Shown here piece after piece: positions 23,633 to 36,412 of a stretch of DNA of 64,000 bases. The stretch's first letter is position 1, and the number at the start of each line of letters is the position of its first letter. Source of the DNA: Xenoacremonium recifei (lineage: Eukaryota; Ascomycota; Sordariomycetes; Hypocreales; Nectriaceae); contig WOFQ01000002.1 in the NCBI GenBank assembly GCA_012184525.1, positions 1,364,001-1,428,000 on the forward strand, read 5' to 3'. The position numbers were made by a program, and so were the translations under genes. The notes below the pieces were generated by a model that was not told the origin of the DNA, ran no database searches, and worked only from the letters and a program-made list of their open reading frames with translations.

Positions 23633-25011
23633 ATGGAAGAGTTCAATGATCTCCAAATCAACCTGGCGGTCACGGAACTGCCCTCGAACCCGAGCCAAGA
23701 TGGCGGCCCCGACATTCTGGGCGCGACCATCTTCATCACGTCGCTGGCCACGATTGCAGTGCTCGCTCGCATGTATGTCCGGTTCAGAGTGATTCAGAAC
23801 TGGGGATGGGATGTAAGTTTGAAACCTGCACACTTTGCTTTTGGGTGGACCTCAATCTGTTGTTGTTGGTCGTGATGCTGACGAGAGTCCCACTACAGGA
23901 TGCATTCATGATCTTTGCCATGTCTCTGGCCTGGGCCGGAGAGGGCATCATCATCGGCGAGGTCAAATATGGCGCTGGACGTCATATTGGCGACGTCGAC
24001 CCGGCGGTCTATATGGTTGGCATGAAACTCAACTTCATCAGCCAGCCGCTATTCCTCGTCGCCATCTGCGTAGTCAAAATTGCTGTGGGATCAGCACTCT
24101 ATCGAATCGCGTCGACCAAGTTCTACAAACGCCTTATCGCGGGAATCATGGGCTTCATGACCTTCTATACCGTTGGATGTTTCTTTGTAAGTTTAATCAA
24201 AGGCACTGCGGAGCATACCAGGAATCAGTTTGCTAATCGAGATCATTTCCCGCAGACGATCCTTTTCCAGTGCACCGATATTCGAATTCAGTGGGACAGC
24301 ACCGTCAAGTCCAAGTGCTGGACAAAGGAGACACTCCAGGCTCTCTCCTATACCAACTCTGCGTTAAACATTCTGACCGATCTCCTCTTCGCCGTCGTCA
24401 TTCCCACGCCAATGCTTTGGAACCTGAACGTCCACTTCCGCACTCGACTCTCCCTGATTGCTATCCTGGGTCTAGGTGTCTTTGCTTGTGCCGCTGCCTT
24501 CGTGAAGCTTGGCTACGTGACAAACTATGGCAAGCACGGAGACTGGCTCTGGGACTCGCGTAACATCACCATCTGGACCTGCGTCGAGCTCAACGTCGGC
24601 ATCCTAGCCGGCAGTCTGCCTACACTTCGGCCCATCTTCAAGAAGTTCCTTGGCAGCTATTACGGCAAGGGCTCACACAAGACTCCCACCACGGGCAACA
24701 CTGGCTACGCCCATGGAACGCTGCGAAGTGGGAAGAACTGGCAGTCACTGTCGAGCGGCCGTCGGGGTGAAGAGGTTGCTGACGAAACGAGCAGCCAGAA
24801 GGCTATCAACACAGGCAATGATGAATACGAGCTGCGAGATCGCATGGGACCGCCCAATGGTGTCACAAGCAAGACGACTATCCTGACGCAGTACGATGCC
24901 AAGTCTAGCGACGATAGTATCGACCAGATCGGCATGGCATACGGTCACTCTAACGGCATCAAGAAGACCACCGTCACGACAGTCGAGGTGTCCGATTCGA
25001 ACAGACGCTGA
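23633..25011 (+). CDS. Rhodopsin-domain (PTH11-like clade) seven-helix integral membrane protein
   Basis: Three exons, 23633-23812, 23899-24186 and 24256-25011, give 407 residues; introns are 86 and 69 nt. The short extracellular N-terminus is followed by about seven membrane helices: ILGATIFITSLATIAVLARMYVR, then WGWD|DAFMIFAMSLAW across the first junction, PLFLVAICVVKIAVGSALYRI, a helix ending TVGCFF|TILFQC with a conserved Cys, and two final helices ending GSLPTLRPIFKKF. This order is characteristic of the large fungal family of uncharacterised rhodopsin-domain membrane proteins that includes part of the PTH11 receptor group. No N-terminal CFEM domain is present. The tail of about 130 residues is hydrophilic and Ser/Thr-rich, so it is probably cytosolic. 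Ligand and signalling role are unknown. Confidence 0.87.
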
Positions 25012-25701
25012 GAGATACCCCTTTCCACAAATTTCATCTTGATATCCTCTTCATCGACCTCGGGTCACCCCTTTTCATCGTCGACTTCCGCTAGTGTTGG
25101 TGCGTTCCAGACCGGCGTATATCAAGGAAAGGGTGTTAGTTTTCGGCTTGTTCTTCTTTCTGGAGCTTTGGTTTTAGTTTGGATGCTTCACGATTGGTGA
25201 TGAGACTTGACGTTGCAAGGATTGTTTGGGCAGTCAGAGATCGTTACATTAGCTAACGAAAGTTCTTTCGTGTGTATGATCGGGACCAAAGGAGTAAATA
25301 CTTAGGAGGAAAACAGGACATTTAATTAAAACTCGAAATGATTTTTCCTTTTTGCAGACATCCAATTGCAAGCTTCGTACTCGAAATTGAGCATGTTTTG
25401 AACATCATCTAGGGGGGCTATTTACGGTTTCTGTCACTTTGTTCATATTACTTTAACACTCCAGTGGCATGGTCCTGGGAAAGCCTGCGAGTTTAACTTC
25501 CACAAATTACTTGCTCCCAGGTTCCATTTCATTTCTTATGACCTCCACCTCTCAGGTTTATTCCCCCCAACTTTCTTGCACTTCGCCATAGTAAATGCAC
25601 CTCTTGTACCACGCCATTGAATGGAAACTATTCCATGAATTCCTACAATCCAGCAAGTCATTTAATCATGAGCAAACTTTATGTCTATTTATTCTCTGCC
25701 T
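25012..25701. other. 3' flank of the rhodopsin-domain gene
   Basis: This 690-bp stretch becomes clearly AT-richer from about 25300 onward. No coding frame or structured RNA is recognised. Confidence 0.4.
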
Positions 25702-26045
25702 TTACAGCAATTTGACCTACGTAAGGTCTAATACTTGAAGCTAGTTAGGAGCTATTCTATGGAGGTGGCCTTACTACATTTTCAGCCGAGTGCGCGCGAC
25801 TTCACAGCAATTTTAGTCCTTCCTGATACTTGAGGATCTGCCCGCATTCACACATTTTTTTTTTCACAGCAATTTTAGCCCTTCCTGATACTTGAAGCTA
25901 GTCGGGCTGGTTGCAAGGCAACCTACAGGGTACCTGATACTTGAGGATCTGCCAACCTTCGCACATTTTCACAGCATTTTTAGACCTACGTAAGACCTGA
26001 CATGCCGGTTTGCTTCCGTTGCGAGCCTTCACAGCATTTTTAGAC
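25702..26045 (+). repeat. Degenerate interspersed/tandem repeat block
   Basis: The core (T)TCACAGCA(A)TTTTAG recurs at about 25801, 25863, 25968 and 26028, with a diverged copy (TTACAGCAATTTGACC) at 25702. Between the cores, two other words recur: CCTGATACTTGA(A/G)G (three copies near 25821, 25883 and 25933, plus AATACTTGAAGCTAGT near 25730) and ACCTACGTAAG (two copies near 25715 and 25984). Units are 60-105 bp apart, so this is a shuffled, decayed minisatellite rather than a clean array. It lies directly upstream of the apparently broken CorA-like locus. Confidence 0.7.
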
Positions 26046-26274
26046 CCGTGAATTTACATTTTCCCCAGAAGGCATGTGCTTGATTTTTATCCTATCGTTA
26101 CACTAAGCTCGCTGATTTCTTCTCCTTGGATGAAAGTATATAATTACTCTTCGAGTTATAGACAGAGAACTAGTGCGAGTGCTGTTTTAACGGAAGCAAA
26201 TGATATCGACCGTTATTATAATTTGCGTCAAATAGTTAAGCTTATTCTTAAATCAGGTCTCAGATCACATCATA

Positions 26275-28402
26275 GTGCATGCAAGTTTACATGTATTATT
26301 TACCACGTTTATCATCTATGTCGCTCTGAAGAATCCAGTAACAAGGTTCCAATCATCAGTAAATCCTGGTCATGGCTTTTGTCTAGCAAGTGGCCGTGAT
26401 GTTGAGCGATTAGTTATTCCTCATTCTTTTAGGCGAGATGCAGAGTTCTGTGCCGCCCTCAACGGTGCGAAACCCGGGTCGCGGCTTATTTTTTTGATTG
26501 AGAATCAGTGCGTTATATTTCGTATGTTGACCAATGAACCAGAGCCACGTAAGAAAGATAAACAGGTGATAATTCAGCCTCCCAGTAAGAACTCCTACAA
26601 CCTCTCTCCCTTCGAAAATTGGGCTTCAAAATCACATATTTGCTCTCCGTAACCTGGAGGAAGTTTTATCAAGTATCCAGATACTTGACTACTACGTAGA
26701 TCATGGCCCTTTTGCAAGCTGAAAAGCAGCCAATGACTGTTATCGAAACGGAAGCGATCTCGGTCAATGCACCAAGATTCTCTGTCAGTGCACCAAGAAA
26801 GACAAAGATCAATTTCATTGAGGACCCAGAAGACCCAAAAATACGGCTTTTCTGTTGTGGACAACATTCCGCTCATAGTAGGTCACTTGCAGACTCTCTC
26901 AGCGTGCCAATTCTTATTCGGCTCTTAAGCTGGTGATACTCTACAACCGAACAATCATCCCGGACAGTGGTGCAACAGAGAGGAAACACTCCAGTTTCTC
27001 AAGGTAAGAACAATAAAACGGAAAATCCACCCCAAGGCCTTACAGCTGTCGAGTAGGAGCTGCCCCAAGAACCAACAGCACCAAAAGAGAAATGGGAGCA
27101 AGCATACACTTTTCCATCCTTCACTATAATGTCGGTTCACTTCCCCAGCTGAGAGCTTCAGAAAAAATACTGACAAACATAAGCGCTGGGCACGGGAATG
27201 GAACCTTGAAACCTCTTAGTCTCGACCGTGATCTTTTTCAACAAATCACATCGAAATTACGACTACCAACCAGAATCCGCGAGATCATCCCTTCCATCCA
27301 CGGGGTATTTGTCAAATTTATCCAGGAGGATACTTCTCTTCGTACGCGATTTCGCCCACCATTTCAAGCATATCTCTGATGGTGTCATAGATATTGTTCT
27401 GTCGACGCCAAAGTCTCCAGTGCGGGAAATCTTTCTCGCCATGCGAGTACGAGTTGTCGACGGTAAATACTCGGTAACATGTCTTCTATTTGACTGCGAA
27501 ATGTCTGATCTCGAAAGGATCGTCTGCCTCATTCGCACCTTTGTAGTTGGCGCAGGCGAACGAAACCCTTTGGCCTTTCTGATAATGATACTTCAAGACA
27601 TAGGACGCACTTCAGAAGAGAAGCGAGATGAATTGGATCTCAAGATTCTAGAAGCTGAGATGAAAACTCATTCAACCTCTTGGGGCGACAAATCGAAATT
27701 GATTGTTCGTTGGCCAGAAGACTCTTACCAGACAATGAGCGCGCTTCACATATGCCACAATAACCTGATATTCGTCGCTCGGGCTATTGAAGTAGAGGAA
27801 AATGCGTGGAAAAAACTACGAGCCATGGGGATAGACGAGAATCTGGGGCCACATCCGAGGGAAAATGCCGATCAGAATTTGAAGAGAACAATGTTGTTGG
27901 ACACCATTGAGTATGAACTAGCTTATACAGAGAGTCGAAGAGCGCAGATTCGAGGCCTCAAAGAGCGTGTCGAGGTGCAGATTAATCTGGTAAGTGATTA
28001 TCTATTCATATTTCTCTCCTCGACTAACAATAGTCAGATTCATAACATGATGGCACATCAAGAGGCATCACAGACGAACTTGATTGCTATTGTAGCGTTG
28101 ATCTTCGCCCCTGCTAGTTTGATAGCGGTAAGTTTCCAGAGTCGTCCTATGATTTGATAACTTCCGAGGACGACTATTGACTAAATATATAATATATATA
28201 GAGTATTTTTAGTATGGGCATCTTCGAAGTTAACAACCGTTCCTGGACTATATATATCGCGTCTACTCTACCAGCCACTTTCACCACTATCGCGATAGGA
28301 CTGTTGTTTCTTGAACAGCACAGGGTCAAGCGTATATGCCGAAACGTATTCGATTTTCTTCGGCCCGCAAGTCCTCAACAGGACCAATTTACAGAAGTAT
28401 AA
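26275..28402 (+). pseudogene. CorA-like (Mg2+-transporter-related) fungal protein gene, apparently frameshifted
   Basis: The 3' part is clear. One frame from about 27369 encodes SDGVIDIVLSTPK...LKERVEVQINL|IHNMMAHQ...ALIFAPASLIA|SIFSMGIFEVN...FLEQHRV, with introns 27990-28037 (GTAAGT...CAG) and about 28127-28201. The two C-terminal helices joined by a short loop resemble the CorA-like membrane domain found in many uncharacterised fungal proteins. Just upstream, 27092-27367 reads in another frame (LDRDLFQQITSKL...HGVFVKFIQEDTSL RTRFRPPFQ), which also looks family-like. The two frames meet near 27368, where no intron can fit, so one base seems gained or lost. Further 5' (26275-26940) several coding-like pieces occur in different frames and I could not join them, so the start is unknown. 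Local DNA is AT-richer than its neighbours. It is either a decayed gene or an assembly error in a living one. Confidence 0.5.
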
Positions 28403-31400
28403 ACTCGAGGAAGCATATTCGGAAGTGAGGCGACCAGCATCCCTTGCATTTCAGGGCCAACGATGGTTAAACAGCCGGAGTAGGATAAGAAGAATATTGG
28501 TCATTATTAGAGATATTCACTACTTGAAGTTCGGCTTAAAGTACTACAACAATAACAAGAGAAGCCCTAAGGCTGCCAAGAAAGCTGGGCCTCAGATGTG
28601 TCCACGAACGAGCAATCCATGCGTCTAGAAAAGCCAATCGAGGGACGTTGAACACCAGAACGTTGATCCAACTCGCCGGCCTGTGTAGGAAGATCTCCAG
28701 AGGCAGCATTCCATGCTTCGATCGATGTTGTAGTTACATAACAGACCAGGAACTGACGTTACGCAGTGCTAAGTCGGCGGGGGAAATGATGATCTCGGGC
28801 ATTACATAGAGCACTCTCCTTGTGCAGTGCACATACATACCTGCCTTGACAAGTAAGGATAATCGTGGTGATGTCTCTACTGTAGGTAACACATGTCATT
28901 CTATGAAGCACAGCATGCTTTCAGGGTTCTGCTTCACGATACACTGTCAATCCTCGCTCATTGCGGACCTAGTAGAAATTCCCTTGGAGTGATGGTCCAG
29001 ACAATCTATCATAGTCCTATCGGCGCTGTCGCGAATGTAAGCCGACATACTCACCGCTGCGGCTAGTTAATCGAGGTGAAAAATTTTTTTCGCTCTCAAT
29101 TTGACGAACGTAGCCGGTCGGGAATTGCTTCTTTTTGGCGGTAAAGCCCGACTTTAGAGGGTTTCTACTGCCTTTCACAATAAACCACGCTCCGCTTTCG
29201 GAGGCTCAAATAATAGGCGCAAAGACGAGGCCTGGACTAGAGCCTACCCTAAGGACAGGCGGGACGGTCGGCGTTAGAAATGCGAGCGGGAAATGAGGAA
29301 ATGAAAGCAGCGTTGAGGCATTCAACAAGGGCTTGAGCCAAGAGACTGAGTTGTCACGAAGCGATGCAGCAAAGTGGCTCCTGGGCAAGTCCAGCCGATG
29401 GGAGGAGGGGGGAGTGAGAAGCGGTCTGATTGGGTTGGCGAGAGCGAGCACATGGTTTGCCTCGTGACATCTCCCGAGCGACATCTGTGGCGCTGCCAGC
29501 ATCAGCAAGGGGCAACTTGACTCACGAACTCGTGACGTTTTCACGTGCCAGACAGCACGAGATACAGACGCAGCGGCGAACAGAGTTCAGGCACACGCAT
29601 ACGGTGTCGATATCTGGAGTGTCATTGAGAAGCGAGCCGGGAAAAGACCCTGCAGGACTGGCGGCGTGGGTGGCAGTGGGGGAAGAGCTGAAAGAGCCCA
29701 GATCCCCGCGTTTTACCATTCAGCCAGAGGTGGGTATGACGGCATCGATGCAGGGAGAGCCAGGGCGAATGGGGGAGCGATGATAAGAGTGCCAGGCGGA
29801 CGGGCACGAGGCCGCTTCGGGCAACGATGGGCGCCGGGAATTGAGTGTCCGGGCGTCGCTGAGAGTTGCTGGTTTGGGCGTGAGCGCGAAGGTGAGTCTG
29901 TAGGAGTCTCGACAACTCCCAGCTCATGTTGTCTCATTTGATGTGAAAGCCGGCAAGGGAGAGAGGGGAGATCGATCTGCATTCTCTGGACGAACCCGCG
30001 TTTGTTGCTGATGGTGGTGGTGGTGGTCCAGTGTGAATGCACTGTAATGGAGGGTGGCTGTGATGTCACGGCCCAGCCGGAGCGTGCCCTGATGGAGGGC
30101 GGCAAAAGGTCTCAGCCAGGTGCCAGTTTGACAATCAAGGAACCCAGAACAGGGAAAGGAGTGACCTCAGATCATGGTCTCGCCGGGCTTGCTGCCTCCC
30201 TATTCTGTGCAAGGCATGCTGCACGAGATCGGAAACGGCCCAAGCCCAGCGCGGCAGAAAGGGAGAGCGTCAGCCAGTGTCAGCCGGGATGGCTGGAGAA
30301 GAGACAGATCATGCCGCCTGTCGCACCGCAGCGGCCATCGAAGCAACGCGAGAGTGTGGTATGGATTGGATGGTGGTGGAGTGACAGGATGCTGAATTGC
30401 TGCACCTGATGCTGGCCGGCGTGTGCTCCAGCTCCCTCCACAAGCCCTGTGTCTGTGACAGGCTGCAGTGACAGGCCAGAGTTTATACGAGTCGAGTCGG
30501 CACGCGCTGATAAGGCCCAAGGCCACGCCGCATTACTCCGTAGAGCAGAGGGAGAGTGTGGCTTGAGATAAGCCCACGCTACCAACTGTCCGCCTGCCCC
30601 CGGATTTGCTGGGCGTCGGAGAAGAGCCGGAGATGGTGAAAGCGAGTGCTGCAGGCTGAAAGCTTGCTGAGACGGACGCGACTCAGTGAGAGAGAGCCGA
30701 AGAGGCAGAGATCGAACTCCATGCTCTGCGCGAGGAGCCATCGTCAGGATCATCGCCATCATGGAAGATGGGCATCGGGCGACAACCCGCGCTGATGTGA
30801 GCGATTCCCGGTCGGCTTGCGCATGCGGAATCCCTTATCAGCAGTCGAGAACCAAACTTGCCGTGCCGTCCGTCGTCGGCCAGCCCAGCCCAGCCAGGCC
30901 AGCGCAGCGTGGAGTCGTCTGTTATCTCACGCTGCCCATCACCGCGTCCGAATCCGAATCAGGCAGCCTGAAGCAGCGCCCTCTTTTCATCAAAAGCGAC
31001 GACTGCTGCACCGCCATCTGGCAGTTCTCCATTTGCTGCTTTCTCCTTCTCCCACCGTGTTGTTTTGCGCTGTGCTCCGTGCTTGTTCAACAAAAGGGGG
31101 TGACTGGTCATTTCACCCCCATCCATCCCGAATCTCAGACACTCCTGTCGGAACGCACTGGGCACCCTCAGCTCAGCTCGCCTGGCCCCCCGAAGCCACG
31201 CAGGCCGCGCCCATCCCAACGGATGCCTTCAAGTACCCGTGCCTCGCCGCGCATCGCATTGGAGCAGGTCCCGAATGACTGACCACCTGTCTCCCTCCCT
31301 TCCATCCATCCGATCTCGAGTCCTGCACCCGATTCCGATTCGATACGACGATACTCCTGCTTGGCGGCCCGACATCATAGCGACCTGCATGCTGCACTCT

Positions 31401-31960
31401 GATCTGATAGCCCGACTTATTCCCTGATACGGACACTCTCCGGAGGCCTGCGCAAGACGCCCTCCAGCCAGCGAGCCAGGCCAGCACCAAACAAACATCG
31501 GACACCTGCAAGGAACGACCCGCCATTAGCGTCGCTTCGCACCAGAGCCCGCCAACTCACCACCGAAACCGCCAGCCCAACCCGCGCTGATTCGCCGGCC
31601 ATCGACGCTGTCACTCGGGGCCAATCCAAGGGTTCGTTTTACGTACTGCGTACCGAAAGTCGGCACCACACGCGACCATCCCCGTATTTCTGACGCTCTG
31701 GACAGGCCCGGGTGTCATATCCGGGGCTGGACAAGCTGGGCTGGATTGCCCTGGCGCTGCTGGACGTTGCTTTTGTTGGGTAGAGGGCATTCCCTTCTGC
31801 TGGCTGCGAAAAGACGAGGTGGATCAGCCAGTTGTCGGGCGGTGCGATTGACACCGCGCTGTCTGCGGGATCCACACGTGCCTGACGCAGCGCTGAAGCG
31901 ACCCGATTGCCGTTTTAGGATGCCAACGGGTGCCGGCGCTCCCTCGCTCTTTCCGACGCC
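28403..31960. other. 3.6-kb gene-free region, second half GC-rich
   Basis: 28403-29200 is AT-moderate with nothing recognised. 29200-31960 is GC-rich and has frames on both strands up to about 200 codons, but they are low-complexity and overlap each other, as expected by chance. The last 700 bp have pyrimidine-rich CTCCCTCCCTTCC-like runs typical of fungal promoters and long 5' UTRs, presumably belonging to the gene at 31961. Confidence 0.5.
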
Positions 31961-33619
31961 ATGATGTCTCCGCGCTCCTACCTGCTTGCCTACCGGCAGC
32001 ATCCACCCCCGGCCGCTCCTTCCACATCCCCTCCATCTTCTCCTCCGTCTTATTCTTATTCCTCCTCTCCCTCTTCCCCCTCGACGCCTACCTCCTCTCC
32101 ACCGACCTACAACTTCGCTCTCTCAAAACGAGACTTTGCCGCCGCAACGACTGCTACCTTCGCTCCCATTCACTGGTCCCCGAAGTATGACCAGTCCAGT
32201 TCGTCGGACATCACCGTCACCATATCTCCCGTGCGACCTACCCTCTCCGATGCCACAATGGGCAAGCGCAAGGATAGGCGAGAGACCTCAAGTCTCTCCC
32301 CTTCGAGTCCTCCGAAAACAACAACTCATTTGACCACGAGACCAACCACTCCCACGAGCCCGGTCAAGATTCCCAACAACCCTAAGCGGGAAGTCGCCCA
32401 TCCTCCGAAACGCCATTCTTCGCACTCTCAGCACAGCAGACGCCGAGATGTGCACTCACCCGAGTCTCTCTCCCCGTCTTTGGCCGCCCTGTTGGCGGTA
32501 ACGGACATTCCTCGACCACGACAGATGCAGCGCCGCCGCCGACGATCAGAAAAGCCTTTGACTCTCGACGAAATGATTGCTAGCCAACGGTCTGAGAAGG
32601 ACCTTAGCTGGTCCCTCAGCCGGAATCCCTTGGACCTCCTGCTCTCTCCTCCCGAGGAGATGCAGGACGACGATGACAGTGTGAGCGAATGCAACATTGG
32701 CTCTGCTCTCTCAACGAGGACCCTATCAGTGGACTCCATTCCCTCTTTGGGAGACTCGGTCACCAGTGACCCTTTTTCGTTCGATACGCCTCGGACACCT
32801 AGTCCGTACCGGGGACGACGGTTTAGCCCCATGCGCAAGTCGTTGGAGCCTATTGTCTCTCCTCCTGGCTCGGTCGACGAGCATCCACTCGCTGGCGAGA
32901 GCATGGATGTCGATGAGATTGACTTCAGGGTGTTTGAGCGACCTGAGAACGACCCCCCAAAGTCGCAGCTCTTCCAACCCTTCAAGCCTCTCAAGTCAGC
33001 CTTCAAGTCGAACTTAACGGCTTCACTTCGGGCTCTGAGGTCCGCTGCCAAGTCATTCTCAGCCATCAATTTGCCTTCGATTCCTCCGGACGACTTTTTG
33101 ACACGATCTATTCTTACTATCGATCCTAATGTTCCTTATACGGATGAACGTCGACCCCCTGCTTCCCAGGACATCCCCTCAGCTGCAATGCGACGGTACC
33201 TGAACCCCACCAGCAATGCTCGCATCGAGACCCCTCCTTCGAAAGTCACTGCTGGAACGTTTGGAGCATCGATACAGATGCGGACCTATAAGATCCAGCG
33301 CTCACAGGCTCCTGCATCAGCCCCCAACCTGTACCCGTCAACGTCGCTGCAAACGTCGCCCGAGCCGCAGCCGCAACAACAAGCCACCAACCAGGCTGCC
33401 ACTGCCACGCCCCCTTCCGTGCGTCAGCGTGAGATGCGGGAGAACTCCGACTTCATCCGCATCGCTGTCATGGAGATGGCCATGCGTAAGCGCGGCAAAC
33501 TGGATGACCAACGACCTGGACGAGCCCGCTGGGCACTGCCCCCGAGGAAAATGTCAGCAAAGCCTTACCAAATGACGGCCGATGGTATCCCCGTGCGTTG
33601 GGTCCCTGTCAATTACTAA
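31961..33619 (+). CDS. Conserved-looking intrinsically disordered protein of unknown function
   Basis: One uninterrupted frame of 552 residues runs from ATG 31961 to TAA. The first 60 residues are Ser/Pro/Tyr-rich. They are followed by FALSKRDFAAATTATFAPIHW, which looks constrained rather than random, then basic and Ser/Pro-rich segments, an RRRRR patch, many possible SP/TP phosphosites, and an acidic stretch (EEMQDDDD). The C-terminus is more ordered: a predicted helix (RIAVMEMAMRKRGKLD) and the end MTADGIPVRWVPVNY. No catalytic domain or membrane segment is visible. A later in-frame ATG at 32258 (MGKRKDRRE) could be used instead, but the upstream block looks coding. The composition suggests a nuclear or signalling regulator, which is a guess. 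Confidence 0.75.
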   Translation: MMSPRSYLLAYRQHPPPAAPSTSPPSSPPSYSYSSSPSSPSTPTSSPPTYNFALSKRDFAAATTATFAPIHWSPKYDQSSSSDITVTISPVRPTLSDATMGKRKDRRETSSLSPSSPPKTTTHLTTRPTTPTSPVKIPNNPKREVAHPPKRHSSHSQHSRRRDVHSPESLSPSLAALLAVTDIPRPRQMQRRRRRSEKPLTLDEMIASQRSEKDLSWSLSRNPLDLLLSPPEEMQDDDDSVSECNIGSALSTRTLSVDSIPSLGDSVTSDPFSFDTPRTPSPYRGRRFSPMRKSLEPIVSPPGSVDEHPLAGESMDVDEIDFRVFERPENDPPKSQLFQPFKPLKSAFKSNLTASLRALRSAAKSFSAINLPSIPPDDFLTRSILTIDPNVPYTDERRPPASQDIPSAAMRRYLNPTSNARIETPPSKVTAGTFGASIQMRTYKIQRSQAPASAPNLYPSTSLQTSPEPQPQQQATNQAATATPPSVRQREMRENSDFIRIAVMEMAMRKRGKLDDQRPGRARWALPPRKMSAKPYQMTADGIPVRWVPVNY

Positions 33620-36412
33620 GGTAATCGCCTCGGCATCCGCCTGCCACCTATGCACGAAGCCCCTCGGAGTACGGCGCCGGTCGACACGTCATGCCCCTGA
33701 TTCAGGGCTCGAGACGCCGCTTCGGGGAAGACGTTTCGACAGGGGTGGCAGTATTACGACCGTGCAACACCCGCTCTGGGGGCGGTTCCAATCGATTGGT
33801 AATGGGAGGCAAATTTTACACCCATGGAAGGGTTTTGGAAGCATTCGACACGCGACGTCCCACCAACCGGCGATTGACCCTGACGAATGTCTCCAGCGCT
33901 GTTGACATCACGGTTTGGGACCTGATACGAAAAAGATGTCAAAAATTCCCACTCTTTGCGATGGTCCACAACACGGCATTCGACGCGCCCACAACACATG
34001 AAGCCGAAAGGCTGTTCACGGCTTCCGTCGCTGCGAGCGCGAATACGGGCCTTTTTTACGTATCATTTACCGATCGACAATTTCAGCGACATACCATCGT
34101 CAACTGCACAGTTCGGCAAACTTCACGACACTTGGAGCGATCCACAACTGCACATATTTTTTTTTCTCACCCTCATAGCCGGACATTACATATTGGCGTT
34201 TTCTCGGCATCTTCATTGCATCTGTCGCATTTCACCGCCCGTTGCCCTTTGCTCCACCAGAGAACGGAAATGCAAGCCAGCGAAATGGCTCAATTCGGAA
34301 GTTGGCAACGGGGCAGGGATTCGACACATTTTCCAAAATTACAGAACTTCCTAAGGGAGAAGTCGATAAGGTTTCACATTTGCATGTGTTAAGGAGTTTC
34401 ACCATTTGGGATCAAGCGGGATGGGACTCATGGACTCGGCGCAGATTGAGAAGGTCAAGGACAAATTGGGCCCATATCACACAGAATTTTTGCATTACAA
34501 GAGCATGGATCGATTTGGCGCATGAGGGGAAATGCATGATGGACTAGCGGTCTGTATCTTTTGGATATCCATTTTGATTCAATCTCGAAGACTTTTTGTT
34601 TTGATTCTTGCTCTCCCCACTGCATCTTGGTGCTGGACTAACCTTTTTGGCTTGATGTGCTGGCGAAAATTTGCTGATAAGCGCAGTTATAGCCGCGGCG
34701 CAACTTTTCGCTCGGGGTTCTTCTGCACCAGTGCCCAATCTCCAGGCCATACTCGGCGGATGAACTCCGAGATGAGTCAACTATTGCCCGTGGGGGCTTC
34801 TGGTGAAGAGGTAAAAGAGAACGGCATGCTGGGAACCGAACTAACAAAGTGCCTGCAGAGGGCTAGACCGCACGATTCGAGCAGCCGAACTCGGCGTCGG
34901 CCAGAGTGCGATGAAGGGCCGGGAACTTCCCTAGCTTGATTTCCCGGTGTAAAACCTCCATCATGATAAGGGGTCCTTGTGGAATTGACAGAGAACAGTG
35001 CCCCTGATCCTGGTGGCAATCCGCCGCCACAACACACAGTAGGGCTGGCCATTGCCCGAGGAAATTCTTCTAGAAGGCCTTCCGATGTGGGGTGACATCC
35101 CTTAGTCCAGCAGCGAGGGCAACGCTAACGGTACTCTCCGGCGTACCGGGCAGCGATATCGCCACTGCGGAGGGCATCTACCGAGTGTCGATGCAACAGT
35201 CGATTAGGGCTTGCAGCGGACGGATGGGTAAGCCATGGTGCTAATAGCTTTCAGGGTCCAACGGGCAGCAGATGTTGGCGTCCGATGGAAGTGGCTCGAT
35301 GGGCGGCTGCGGCGGTGTGGGAGGTTAGGGCTTGTTGGGGAAGACAGGGGTAGGGGTGGCTTGTCTAATGGACACAGCTTTTTGAAGCAGAGGAGGGAAA
35401 TGGTGGTCTCGACTTTTGGGGGGCATCAAATCGTGGGCTTAACCGCGATGGTCCAGAGACGCGCTGCTAAGCGGCGGTGAAGCTTGGGCTGAGAGTTGGC
35501 TTCTTGGGAGGGGTTTTCGTCTTCTATGCGGATGAGATTCTCCGTGGATGGCAGGGACACTCTGGGGGGGCTCCTAAGACGAAAGCCGTTTTGCTCCACT
35601 GGCGAACCTCGTGTCCTGTGCGAGACAAGCCATCCAATTCCTCACGGAAGATCAGGGTTTGTGGACATGAGACACAACTTCACAGAAACCCCCGGGCTGT
35701 ACAAGTATCTTGCAGAGGTTCTACAACTACCCCATTGAACATCTCCTTCCCCAGAAGCTCCCGCATCTTGGCAGGTCTGCCGGACGCGCCTCATCCCGTT
35801 GACCTTCCTGATGAAGCCAAGGGTTTCCGGGCTGCCGGCCCCGAGATCCACCCCGGGCCTCCAGCAGAACGCGGGACGGAGACCGGAGCTCGACGACTTC
35901 GTTCCGGCGAAGCTGTGAATCCTCATCCTGAAGATCAGGATGGATGTTAGTCTTGGGGGTACGCAAGAGTACGAAACTCGTCACGAGAACGCCCTTGTAG
36001 CACGATAACGGTTACTTGCGGAGAGGATCATGGTAGTTACTCCAACACAACTGTGTAATGGTGTCTTCTGTGCCCACGGGGAGAGCAACATGGCTCTCGG
36101 GCGTATCTCTGAGGCAGGGGAGAGTAGAAGGGTGCGGAACATTAGTATCGGTGATTCACGTATGCCTCATGGGACGCTCGTGGGTGACTACCCTAGCAAG
36201 CAAAGGTCCAGACACAACTAGGGGCACTGGCACTTCCGTGCTGGATATTTGCCTGCTGTGTTGCGAGCCTTTCGCATTATCAGTTGTTTGCCTCTGCAAC
36301 GCATCACGAGGTTTCCCCTCCCCAGACCTTCATCCTCATCACTCCTCCCTCACTCGCCTCGTCGGATACCCAACCTGATCCTTTTAAATATCGACAACAG
36401 AACGGTGCCAAG
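33620..36412. other. 2.8-kb gene-free region
   Basis: A plus-strand frame at 33691-34392 (233 codons) is open but His/Arg/Ser/Thr-rich with no domain. I read the first part of this stretch as the long 3' UTR of the upstream gene. Nothing else is recognised up to the promoter of the gene at 36413, which has a TTTTAAATA word near 36383. Confidence 0.45.

Noticed and set aside
30280..31282. Overlapping open frames on both strands (160 and 198 codons)
   Set aside because: Mutually overlapping, low-complexity, and in GC-rich promoter-like DNA.
33691..34392. 233-codon plus-strand open frame after the disordered-protein gene
   Set aside because: No recognisable domain and composition unlike real proteins here; better explained as a long 3' UTR.
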